Of a DNA stretch of 13,967 nucleotides, positions 7,406-13,896 are shown in pieces. The notes beneath the pieces are model-generated. The model searched no databases, was not told the DNA's origin, and worked only from the letters and a program-made list of their open reading frames with translations. The stretch spans positions 1,065-15,031 of the forward strand of contig DCAZ01000059.1 in the NCBI GenBank assembly GCA_002313925.1. Reading direction: 5' to 3'. Made by a program: the position numbers and the translations under genes. Numbering within the stretch: the first letter of the stretch is position 1; every line of letters begins with the position of its first letter. Source of the stretch: Gemmatimonadales bacterium UBA1120 (lineage in GTDB: Bacteria; Gemmatimonadota; Gemmatimonadetes; Longimicrobiales; Gaopeijiaceae).

Positions 7406-8629
7406 ATGAAATTCTTGCTAAACCCATTGATCCTGTGGGCCGCTGTCGTTCTCGCTGCTTGTTCAAGCATTGAGAACGACAGCGCAACCATAATCCGAAC
7501 AGCGTTCCACGACTTTAGTGTCGATACAGTCACCGGAGGACTGGTTCACCCATTTTCGATGGTGTTTACGCCGGAAGGCGATCTTCTGGTCACAGAGCGA
7601 CCGGGAAGGCTCCGTATCATCAGGGATGATGTTTTAATTGACGACCCGGTCGAAGGCCTGCCAGAGATCCTGGCGATTGGTCGGGGTGCTATGCCACAAG
7701 ACGGGCGTGAGCAAGCTGGCATGCGAGACCTGATACTTCATCCTGACTTTGCAGAGAATCGACTTCTCTACCTGAGCTACACGAAGCCAGGCCCTGATTC
7801 TCTAGGAAATATTGCTGTAGTTCGGGGACGTTTCGAGAACGACCGCTTGTCCGGTGTCGAAGAACTGTTTCACGCTGACGCATTCGGGAATGGGAGCAAT
7901 AGAAGTTCGCAGTGGGGTGGACGTCTCGCTCTCGATGGCAAAGGGTATCTCTTCATCACGATCGGTGATCGACAATGGCCTTCCGAAGGAGATCTAGCGG
8001 CGCATCCATCGCAAAGCCTCTCTAGCCACAATGGAACCACTATTCGCCTACACGAAGACGGTCGTGTTCCTGAAGACAACCCTTTCGTAGGGCAAGACGG
8101 AGTGCATCCTGAGATTTGGACGTATGGTCATCGTAACGCTCAAGGACTCGCTCTCCATCCAGAGACGGGGGATGTTTGGCTTAACGAACACGGACCACAG
8201 GGGGGTGACGAGCTGAACCTGGTCCGTCCGGGGCTGAACTACGGATGGCCAGTCGTAGGTTTCGGCGTGAATTATCGAACAGGGATCGCAATTCACAGTG
8301 CTACTCACCAGGATAGCATGGAGCCTCCCGTACACATCTGGGTTCCATCAATCGGCGTCACCGGCATGCTTTTCTATACAGGCGCTGCTTTCCCTGATTG
8401 GCGAGGGGACATGATCGTCGCAAGCCTCAGGGGAGAACAATTGGTTCGTCTCACCCTAGATGGGCAGCAGGTGGCGAGAGAAGAAACGTTAATTAGTGGG
8501 ATGGGACGCATCCGAGATGTTCGACAGGGACCGGAAGGCATTATTTATCTAGCAATGGACGGTGACGCACGCGGCTTCGATGGTGACCCTACCCCAATCG
8601 TGCGCTTGATTCCCACTAGAGTGCGCTGA
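7406..8629 (+). CDS. PQQ-dependent aldose sugar dehydrogenase-like lipoprotein, catalytic His replaced by Gln
   Basis: The 407-residue product begins with a lipoprotein signal (lipobox LAAC, Cys19), so it should be an envelope-anchored periplasmic six-bladed propeller. It follows the soluble glucose dehydrogenase/YliI (Asd) family along its length: WGGRLALDGKGYLFITIGD (170-188), SHNGTTIRLHEDG (207-219), GHRNAQGLALHP (241-252, Arg243 as PQQ ligand), NEHGPQGGDELN (260-271, metal/PQQ site), NYGWP (278-282), WVPSIGVTGM (312-321) and GRIRDVRQGP (367-376). The usual HxGGR, whose His is the general base (His144 of the Acinetobacter enzyme), reads QWGGR: Gln169, codon CAG. PQQ binding may be kept while sugar oxidation is weak or changed (inference). 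No strong ribosome site is visible before the ATG, but the signal peptide supports it. The gene is monocistronic. Confidence 0.92.
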   Translation: MKFLLNPLILWAAVVLAACSSIENDSATIIRTAFHDFSVDTVTGGLVHPFSMVFTPEGDLLVTERPGRLRIIRDDVLIDDPVEGLPEILAIGRGAMPQDGREQAGMRDLILHPDFAENRLLYLSYTKPGPDSLGNIAVVRGRFENDRLSGVEELFHADAFGNGSNRSSQWGGRLALDGKGYLFITIGDRQWPSEGDLAAHPSQSLSSHNGTTIRLHEDGRVPEDNPFVGQDGVHPEIWTYGHRNAQGLALHPETGDVWLNEHGPQGGDELNLVRPGLNYGWPVVGFGVNYRTGIAIHSATHQDSMEPPVHIWVPSIGVTGMLFYTGAAFPDWRGDMIVASLRGEQLVRLTLDGQQVAREETLISGMGRIRDVRQGPEGIIYLAMDGDARGFDGDPTPIVRLIPTRVR

Positions 8630-8640
8630 CAAACGCATAA

Positions 8641-8674
8641 TGGTCTGATGGATACGATACAGACCACGTGGTCT
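8641..8674. terminator. Nested inverted repeats between convergent genes (possible bidirectional terminator)
   Basis: TGGTCTG (8641-8647) pairs with CAGACCA (8660-8666) across a 12-nt loop. The same CAGACCA also lies in the perfect 14-nt palindrome AGACCACGTGGTCT (8661-8674). The two hairpins exclude each other. The block fills most of the 55-nt gap between the converging dehydrogenase and SDR genes, the expected place for a shared terminator, but no T-tract follows on either strand. Confidence 0.45.
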
Positions 8675-8684
8675 AAAGATCTCC

Positions 8685-9386
8685 CTAGAAAGGATTCGTC
8701 GCGAACACCGAAAATTCGGGAATAAAACCGCGACTATCCACTTTCAGGGCTCCAACAATCGCATCGGCAATTTCCTGGGGCCTTAATTTCTTGTCTGAAA
8801 GCTCACGCTCGACGCCAGCCTTGGCAGCAAAACTAGTCATCACCTCACTCGGATTCACCAACATCACCCTCACGTTGTGGCGTCGAAGTTCATCACGCCA
8901 ACACTCTGTCATGCCACGAACCGCGAACTTCGAGGAGCCATATGCGGTGCGTCCGCTGCTCCCCTTAAGACTTGAGGTAGAGGAAATATTAATCAGTTCA
9001 CCACTACCCTGTTTGATAAACTGCCTAGCCGCTTCCCGTGCCATCAGAAATGTTCCAAACACGTTCGTCTGGTAAATACCCTGCAATTCCTCGAGAGTCG
9101 TATCCACCAGCGGCTTGAATATCCCGTAACCGGCGTTGTTGACCAGAATATCAAGCCGGCCATGCCGTTCGATCACGGTGCTCACAGTGCGGATAGCATC
9201 CTTCTCATTTCCTACATCACCCGCTATCCAGTCCAGTCCTAATTCTTCCGCGGTGTTCCTCACGGCCTCTTCGCGGCGTCCTGTAATGGTGACCTTGCAT
9301 CCCTGGTGCATCAGTGCTTCCGCAATTGCTTGCCCAATGCCTTCACTGCCACCAGTCACGAGGGCAACTGCATCCCTGAGTTCCAT
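8685..9386 (-). CDS. Short-chain dehydrogenase/reductase (classical SDR)
   Basis: This 233-residue cytoplasmic NAD(P)-dependent oxidoreductase has the cofactor motif TGGSEGIG (11-18), acidic GDV (56-58), NNAG (83-86), Asn108 in QTNVFGT, catalytic Ser in NISSTSS (133-139), and Tyr149/Lys153 in YGSSK. The usual PG after strand 6 is NPS (178-180). Arg at 37-38 in TGRREE after strand 2 suggests NADPH preference (inference). It resembles the FabG-like group, a little shorter than the common 245 residues and lacking nothing essential. The ATG at 9386 has GGGAG 5 nt upstream. It is separated from the upstream DUF805 gene by 162 nt holding two dyads, so it is probably its own transcription unit. The substrate is unknown. 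Confidence 0.93.
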   Translation of the reverse strand: MELRDAVALVTGGSEGIGQAIAEALMHQGCKVTITGRREEAVRNTAEELGLDWIAGDVGNEKDAIRTVSTVIERHGRLDILVNNAGYGIFKPLVDTTLEELQGIYQTNVFGTFLMAREAARQFIKQGSGELINISSTSSLKGSSGRTAYGSSKFAVRGMTECWRDELRRHNVRVMLVNPSEVMTSFAAKAGVERELSDKKLRPQEIADAIVGALKVDSRGFIPEFSVFATNPF

Positions 9387-9455
9387 GTAATCTCCCTAGC
9401 TAGGCGAGGACAAACCAACACCGTAGGTAGCCTATAACCAATCCCTTCCAGAAAG

Positions 9456-9475
9456 TTATCCATATCACTGGATAA
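9456..9475. repeat. Inverted repeat upstream of the SDR gene (possible operator)
   Basis: TTATCCA-TATCAC-TGGATAA is a perfect 7+7 dyad with a 6-nt spacer, 70 nt before the SDR start. Its size and symmetry fit a repressor or activator site better than a terminator: it is A/T-rich, short and has no T-run. The binding protein is unknown. Confidence 0.4.
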
Positions 9476-9520
9476 TCTGAGATCTCTAGTACTTCTTGCT
9501 GCGGCGCTAACATCGATTTA

Positions 9521-9544
9521 GGCCGATTTATGATTCCCTCGGCC
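9521..9544 (-). terminator. GC-rich stem just after the DUF805 gene (possible terminator)
   Basis: GGCCGA and TCGGCC form perfect 6+6 arms around a 12-nt A/T-rich loop, starting 5 nt after the DUF805 stop. This position suits the end of the four-gene operon. No T-tract follows on the minus strand, so intrinsic termination would be weak; it may instead be a transcript-end stabilising stem. Confidence 0.4.
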
Positions 9545-9548
9545 AGCC

Positions 9549-9995
9549 TTATCCAAGAGGATCAGGTCCGTACTTATTGGACCCTTTCCTTCCAGGTGAC
9601 AAACTGATGAACACCGTGGTAAATACGAAGAAGAAGAACCAGACAGCTCCTATCCCAAAAGCTACGTCCTCTGAGTAGATCGGAACCCCAGACCATCCTC
9701 TAAAAACCACCGTGGGTTCGCTAGTGCTACCAAACAGAGCCCATCCCACCTGTAACACTGGACCAACCGTCCATAGAACAAACCCAATCCAACTGGGGAA
9801 GTTGAGATCATGAAGGCGCTTCACTGCACCAACGGTAAAGGGCCAGATCACTAGGAGAAAGGCACATGTGAACAGCAGGCCACCATCACTTGCGATCCTA
9901 GCAACACCTAGGATAAGAGCAACCGGGACAAGAAATCTGGTCCAAAAAACAACAACCGGAATTCGGCCCTCAGGAGACCACCAGAGCTTAGTCAC
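9549..9995 (-). CDS. DUF805 family membrane protein
   Basis: The 148-residue protein has about four hydrophobic segments (about 13-31, 40-55, 68-88, 110-132). Family landmarks of DUF805 are visible: the N-terminal GRIPVVVFW (10-18), VKRLHDLNFPSWIG (58-71, the conserved R-x-H-D followed by an aromatic) and the C-terminal PGRKGSNKYGPDP (134-146), close to the PGxxGxNxYGPxP signature. Length is typical to slightly long; the loop around 88-105 between segments 3 and 4 is longer than in many members. The GTG start overlaps the SGNH hydrolase stop as GTGA, so the genes are coupled. DUF805 proteins are inner-membrane proteins without a settled function. Confidence 0.88.
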   Translation of the reverse strand: MTKLWWSPEGRIPVVVFWTRFLVPVALILGVARIASDGGLLFTCAFLLVIWPFTVGAVKRLHDLNFPSWIGFVLWTVGPVLQVGWALFGSTSEPTVVFRGWSGVPIYSEDVAFGIGAVWFFFFVFTTVFISLSPGRKGSNKYGPDPLG

Positions 9996-10705
9996 CGTAA
10001 ACGCAACGCCTCTTCAATCGCTGCCTCAACCAGTGGCACCATCACCTGATATCCAGCCTCGTTGGGATGCACACCATCTTCCGAAAGTGCCGACTTTAGG
10101 CCCTGTCGCTCATCCGCCATCACGGTATGGTAGTCCAAATAGACCACGTCACGGTCGGATGCGTATTCCTTCAGCCACGCATTGAGCTCAACAATCTTTC
10201 CTGCAGGTTCTAGTCCTGGTCGCCACCTATAATCGTATACCGGCAGCACAGATGAGAGCACAACACTGATACCGTTGGCTTCCGCAAGCTCAGTCATCGA
10301 TATGAGATTGTCCTCAATCATACCGAGAGTTGAGGGGCCGGTATTACCAGCGATGTCATTCGTTCCCGCGAGGATCACTACAACTACTGGGTTCAGGGCA
10401 ATTACGTCTTGGCGAAAACGAACCAGCATCTGCGGCGTAGTCTGTCCGCTAATACCTCTGCCGACATAGGGTTTCCCTGGAAACATCGAGTCGAAATATC
10501 CAGCCCACACATCGGTAATGGAGTTCCCATAGAATACAACACGATGCTCACCCGGCTGCGGCATCCCGAGTTCTGCATTATCAGCACGGTAACGAGCTAG
10601 GGATCCCCAGTCATCGCGCAGGGTGTCCTCTTGCCCCGCCAACGGCGCACACAAGAAACTGGTGCCTGCCATGAGTAACGTTGCAATGAGACAGGGGGCC
10701 TTCAC
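9992..10705 (-). CDS. Secreted SGNH/GDSL-family hydrolase
   Basis: This 237-residue protein has an N-terminal signal peptide (about 1-24, probable cleavage after LAG or nearby). All SGNH blocks are present: block I GNSITD with nucleophile Ser62, block II Gly in GRGISGQTT (82-90), block III AGTND with Asn116, block V DGVH with Asp210 and His213 followed by PNEAGY. It belongs to the TesA/PAF-acetylhydrolase-like branch that cleaves ester bonds in acylated sugars, lipids or thioesters; the true substrate is not evident. The GTG start at 10705 has GGGAG about 10 nt upstream; an internal Met at 12 would shorten the signal. It lies 19 nt after the NTF2-like gene and overlaps the DUF805 gene, so it is in the middle of the operon. 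Location is probably periplasmic. Confidence 0.92.
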   Translation of the reverse strand: MKAPCLIATLLMAGTSFLCAPLAGQEDTLRDDWGSLARYRADNAELGMPQPGEHRVVFYGNSITDVWAGYFDSMFPGKPYVGRGISGQTTPQMLVRFRQDVIALNPVVVVILAGTNDIAGNTGPSTLGMIEDNLISMTELAEANGISVVLSSVLPVYDYRWRPGLEPAGKIVELNAWLKEYASDRDVVYLDYHTVMADERQGLKSALSEDGVHPNEAGYQVMVPLVEAAIEEALRLR

Positions 10706-10724
10706 CGCCGTGTGGCTCCCTTGA

Positions 10725-11162
10725 TCAATATTCGTTCTCTATATGATAGAGTTTGTTGTAGATGACCCACCGATCGCCGGTCTTGATTAGAGACAGGGAA
10801 TCTAAAAACGTGCGGCCCCTGTAATCGTCCCTGACCCGAGCAACTGCCGTCATGCCCGCAATTTCAATGCTCAGGATTTCTAGTCGCTCGGGAACGCCCT
10901 GCTCTTTTGGTGAAGGCTGGACCGAGGCAACCAAATCACCAAAGTCCTCCCGGCTCATCTCCGCAAAAGCGCCTGGATTGACCCCGACAATCTTTGCACT
11001 GGGGTGAAACGCCAAATCGACCTTAGCCCTGCTCGACTCATGCATACTGTCAAAGTAAATCCTGATCGTCTTTTCGATTGAACTCCTATCTTCTTGGCCA
11101 TTTATCTGGGAAGGAACACCGGCAGATATGGCCAGAAACAGCAATAAGCAAAGTTTTTTCAT
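10725..11162 (-). CDS. Secreted NTF2-like protein (putative lumazine-binding/SnoaL-like fold)
   Basis: I place the start at the ATG at 11162, which has GGAG 6 nt upstream; the GTG four codons earlier has no usable spacing. The 145-residue product has a signal peptide (MKKLCLLLFLAISAG, probable cleavage near NGQ at about 22). The mature part follows the NTF2-like cone fold: helix with IEKTIRIYFDSMHESSRAK, FHPSAKIVGVNPGAF, EMSREDFGDLV, a strand pair ILSIEIAGMTAVARVRDDY, and TFLDSLSLIKTGDRWVIYNKLYHIE. This is the pattern of the family often labelled 'putative lumazine-binding', which covers ligand pockets, enzymes and non-enzymatic binders. Function is unknown. It is the second gene of the operon, 37 nt after the propeller lipoprotein gene. 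Confidence 0.82.
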   Translation of the reverse strand: MKKLCLLLFLAISAGVPSQINGQEDRSSIEKTIRIYFDSMHESSRAKVDLAFHPSAKIVGVNPGAFAEMSREDFGDLVASVQPSPKEQGVPERLEILSIEIAGMTAVARVRDDYRGRTFLDSLSLIKTGDRWVIYNKLYHIENEY

Positions 11163-11199
11163 TCCATTCTCCACTAAAAAACGCAGACCGAGTCATAAC

Positions 11200-12147
11200 T
11201 CAGTTTGATGGGAACCCCGGAATCGATGCGATCTCGGCAACCATAGCGATCTGAGCACCGTCCGGGCTAATCGCAAGGCGAGAGATCGAAATATTCAGGT
11301 GTGAGAAATCTGCTATAGGCGTCCATTCGTTCGAAGTCACGGACCAGGCGTAAACTACAGAACCAGAAGCCATTAAGAGCGAACCGTTGGGTGCCCAGGC
11401 GTGAAAGTCTCCTCCGGAGACTGCCTCAGCAATCGGCTCGGGCGGCGTGCGCTCCGAGGGCAATCGCATGATCGTGGAAGTGCCGTCTTCATGCACTTGA
11501 GCATAGCTGACATCATCCGACCCCGGAATTCGCTGTATTGAGCGGCCGATATTCCGAGCGAGAACCTCACTTTGCCCAGTCTGCACATCGGCACGCTGCA
11601 GCGTTGCCGGATCGCCGAGCACAAATAGCACGAGCGTGCTCTCATCCACCCAAGCATGGTAACCCACGGGTGCTACATTTGGCAGGATAACAGCCCCATT
11701 CGCGCCATCAAGATCGAAACGCCAGAGCCGTTGGGTAGAATCTGCCTCTACACGGATAACGGAAATACCAGATCCGTCAGGAAGTGGAGTGGCTGAGTAT
11801 TCACTCTCCGGACTGCTCATGGTCACCCGAGTGACGCCGGCAGTAGCAAAGTCGTAGCGCCAAATATCAGCCTGATCATTCTGAGGGTCATTGATCGTGT
11901 ACCAAAATCCGGAGCCATCAGGGACGAACTGAGGTTGATTATCGTAGTCTCGTCGTTGTGTGAGATTCGTAGGTGTCCCAACGCTTGGCACGCCCTGTGA
12001 ATTGAACGTCAATTCCGCAATGAGGACGTCGGTATCGCGAGGAGGAACAAAATCAGATGCCTCGGACATTGATTCATCCGCTGCCGGAGCACAGGCACCT
12101 AAGCCAAGGAAGCCCACGGCGAAAACGGTTAGCAGTCTTTTATTCAT
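11200..12147 (-). CDS. Beta-propeller (TolB/PD40-like) lipoprotein
   Basis: The ATG at 12147 gives a 315-residue protein with a lipoprotein signal (lipobox LGAC, Cys19) and has AGGA 7 nt upstream; a TTG further upstream would add 12 residues in front of the signal. The body carries repeated short blades: YDNQPQFVPDGSGFWYT (about 67-83) with DIWRYD, YSATPLPDGSG with LWRFDLDGA, FHAWAPNGSLLM and LAISPDGAQIAMVA near the end. These are the PD40/WD40-type xPDGxxhxh repeats of TolB-like six-bladed propellers. Such proteins bind ligands or partners; no catalytic residues are recognisable. The gene leads the operon with NTF2-like, SGNH and DUF805 genes. A weak promoter candidate (TTGACC at 12236-12231, 17 nt, TCTACA at 12213-12208, minus strand) lies upstream. 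Confidence 0.85.
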   Translation of the reverse strand: MNKRLLTVFAVGFLGLGACAPAADESMSEASDFVPPRDTDVLIAELTFNSQGVPSVGTPTNLTQRRDYDNQPQFVPDGSGFWYTINDPQNDQADIWRYDFATAGVTRVTMSSPESEYSATPLPDGSGISVIRVEADSTQRLWRFDLDGANGAVILPNVAPVGYHAWVDESTLVLFVLGDPATLQRADVQTGQSEVLARNIGRSIQRIPGSDDVSYAQVHEDGTSTIMRLPSERTPPEPIAEAVSGGDFHAWAPNGSLLMASGSVVYAWSVTSNEWTPIADFSHLNISISRLAISPDGAQIAMVAEIASIPGFPSN

Positions 12148-12288
12148 CGCATAATCCTGCTTTATCCAACTCTGGACTCGCAAATCATCAGAGCTGTCTA
12201 GAGCGGCTGTAGATGGTTTAGGTCGACTTCGGTCAATAACGTTCTGGATAGAGATTTGAGAGGAATCACTTCCCGAGTAACACAGGAG

Positions 12289-13116
12289 CTACAACGGGTC
12301 ACGATCCAGGCTACTGCCATGCCGGAAGGGTAACGCGAACTGATGCATTACGTCCTCATCTCGTGCAGGATCAGCCACGTCGACACCATAGTTCACTTGT
12401 CTGGGATCTCCATAGACGAATGTCCCAAACATTCGATCCCAAATTGAGAGAATCCCACCGAAATTCATGTCAGTCCACGGGCGTTCGAAGTGATGGTGAA
12501 ACTTATGCATATCCGGTGTCACGAAAACTAGACTTAGCATAGCATCTGCCCGTGCGGGCAGTGAAATATTGGCATGAGTGAGAAAAGTGAAAAAAATGGT
12601 TGTTACTCGATAAATTACATAGAAAGCGAGCGGTGCACCGGTGAGGACGAGCGCGCTTAAAGCAAAGACTTCGCGGACCGCAAAATCGCCTGGATGAAGC
12701 CTCGTACCAGTAGTGGCATCAACCTTGGTATCACTATGGTGAATCACATGCATACGCCACATCCATCTGATCTTGTGGAGCAGATAGTGAGCCCAGTACT
12801 GGGCGGTCAAATCGAGCAAAACGAGAGCGATCGCGAGTTCTACCAACACGTGCGTGTCAAAGAGATACAATAGCCCAAAACTCTGAGATGATGTCCAAGT
12901 TGTAGCATTTACCGAGAGAGCGCTGAAGCCTGCATTAATGATGAGTGTCGTTGCCAGGAATACGAAATTCGCTCCCGCATGCTTCCATTTCTGGTAACTG
13001 AGCTGAGCTAGTGGAAAGCTGCCCTCGAGAAGCCAACTCATCGCGAGGCATGCCATCACCCACAAGAGCTTTTGTGAGTTTGGCATCTGCTCGAAGAACA
13101 GGAGGAGAGTCTCCAT
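12289..13116 (-). CDS. Sterol desaturase/fatty acid hydroxylase family membrane protein
   Basis: This 275-residue integral membrane protein of the di-iron oxygenase superfamily shows its His clusters: HYLLH (110-114), HVIHH (123-127), His181 in LTHAN, HKFHH (204-208) with His209 next, plus His141 in TRLHP. These ligate the two irons that activate oxygen in C-4/C-5 sterol desaturases and fatty acid or carotenoid hydroxylases. Hydrophobic segments lie at about 17-36, 49-68, 88-104 and a region about 150-180. The ending FGGILSIWDRMFGTFVYGDP (219-238) is the family C-terminal signature. The ATG has only a weak ribosome site (AAGG directly before it). Bacterial members have varied lipid substrates, so I cannot name the reaction. 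It lies 65 nt after the unknown lipoprotein gene, possibly co-transcribed. Confidence 0.92.
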   Translation of the reverse strand: METLLLFFEQMPNSQKLLWVMACLAMSWLLEGSFPLAQLSYQKWKHAGANFVFLATTLIINAGFSALSVNATTWTSSQSFGLLYLFDTHVLVELAIALVLLDLTAQYWAHYLLHKIRWMWRMHVIHHSDTKVDATTGTRLHPGDFAVREVFALSALVLTGAPLAFYVIYRVTTIFFTFLTHANISLPARADAMLSLVFVTPDMHKFHHHFERPWTDMNFGGILSIWDRMFGTFVYGDPRQVNYGVDVADPARDEDVMHQFALPFRHGSSLDRDPL

Positions 13117-13165
13117 CCTTCAGTTCACTCTCTGATATGGCAGGAATGCACCTACACAACTGTGA

Positions 13166-13178
13166 GGGTTAAGAACCC
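13166..13178. repeat. Small hairpin after the lipoprotein gene
   Basis: GGGTT-AAG-AACCC (5+5 arms, 3-nt loop) lies 3 nt after the stop of the minus-strand lipoprotein gene. It could attenuate transcription into the sterol desaturase-family gene, but no T-run follows on the minus strand. Confidence 0.3.
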
Positions 13179-13181
13179 GGG

Positions 13182-13682
13182 CTAGCTGATCAACCTCATG
13201 ATCTCATCGGCAACAGCGATGGCCATTGTAGCATCGTCCATTTCTCGGACCCGCGGGGTACCGTCCGCGCGCACTGATACAGCTAGAGATCCTGGGGTTA
13301 CCGATCCCCTGGTCCTTCTTCCGTTATCGATCGTGGCACGGGCAATCGGATTCGTGAGATCCCCACGCTCAGTGAGCGTAAGACTTGCCTTGTCGAGTAA
13401 TCCGCAGGTTGCCACACAGTTTGATACGCGCTCTGCTGTCTCCAGCAGGATTACAATCGAAACACGAGAAGAGTTAGGGCTGACAGTGAGTCCTCTTGAC
13501 CTGAGTTCTAGGGCGATTGCATCTCGAAAGTCCGCATATCGCTCAGGCTGTGGATTCTCTGCGAATGCCACTGCATATGAAGCATCACGTGTAGCCACTC
13601 CCGGCCGAAGAATCTCGAGACCCGCACTTGCACATGCAGTAAATCCGACGGCAAGCAGACACAGTAGTGACGATCTTCTCAT
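13182..13682 (-). CDS. Small lipoprotein of unknown function
   Basis: The 166-residue product has a strong ribosome site (GGAGGTG 4-5 nt before the ATG at 13682) and a lipoprotein signal with lipobox FTAC, Cys17. The mature part shows alternating helix and strand: VAFAENPQPERYADFRDAIALELRSRG (about 38-64), SRVSIVILLETAERVSN (72-88), a CxxxC pair (Cys89, Cys93) probably forming a disulfide, SLTLTERGDL (100-109), and the final helix ATMAIAVADEIMRLIS. The pattern 'helix - short peptide - beta strand carrying residue accessory' recalls small outer-membrane lipoproteins of the DUF4136/LptE-like sort, but I do not recognise the family. It stands upstream of the sterol desaturase-family gene and divergent from the proline racemase gene. 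Confidence 0.8.
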   Translation of the reverse strand: MRRSSLLCLLAVGFTACASAGLEILRPGVATRDASYAVAFAENPQPERYADFRDAIALELRSRGLTVSPNSSRVSIVILLETAERVSNCVATCGLLDKASLTLTERGDLTNPIARATIDNGRRTRGSVTPGSLAVSVRADGTPRVREMDDATMAIAVADEIMRLIS

Positions 13683-13896
13683 CTTTCACCTCCAGCGGGT
13701 CAACAACACGTATCGAAATCTGTCCCTGTACACCTTAGCCTCGCAACTTGCAAAGTGAGTTTTCTTTAAAGATTGCCAGGGCTGTGCTCTGCAGAATCAT
13801 GATGCACTGACGGAGACAGAATTAGCCTTTGCCAAGTCCTCACCCTAATCTCAGCAGCGCCGTACAGAGGGTTTACCCTCCAGATCGGGAACACAG
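13683..13896. other. Divergent intergenic region between the lipoprotein and proline racemase genes
   Basis: This 214-nt gap has no gene I can support. It should hold promoters for both neighbours, but I see no confident -35/-10 pair. A small dyad GAGGG-TTTA-CCCTC lies at 13867-13880, about 16 nt before the proline racemase start, where it could affect initiation. Confidence 0.4.

Noticed and set aside
13198..13758. Long plus-strand open frame (186 codons) over the small lipoprotein gene
   Set aside because: It is antisense to a gene with a strong ribosome site and lipobox, and its translation lacks any domain, signal or ribosome site.
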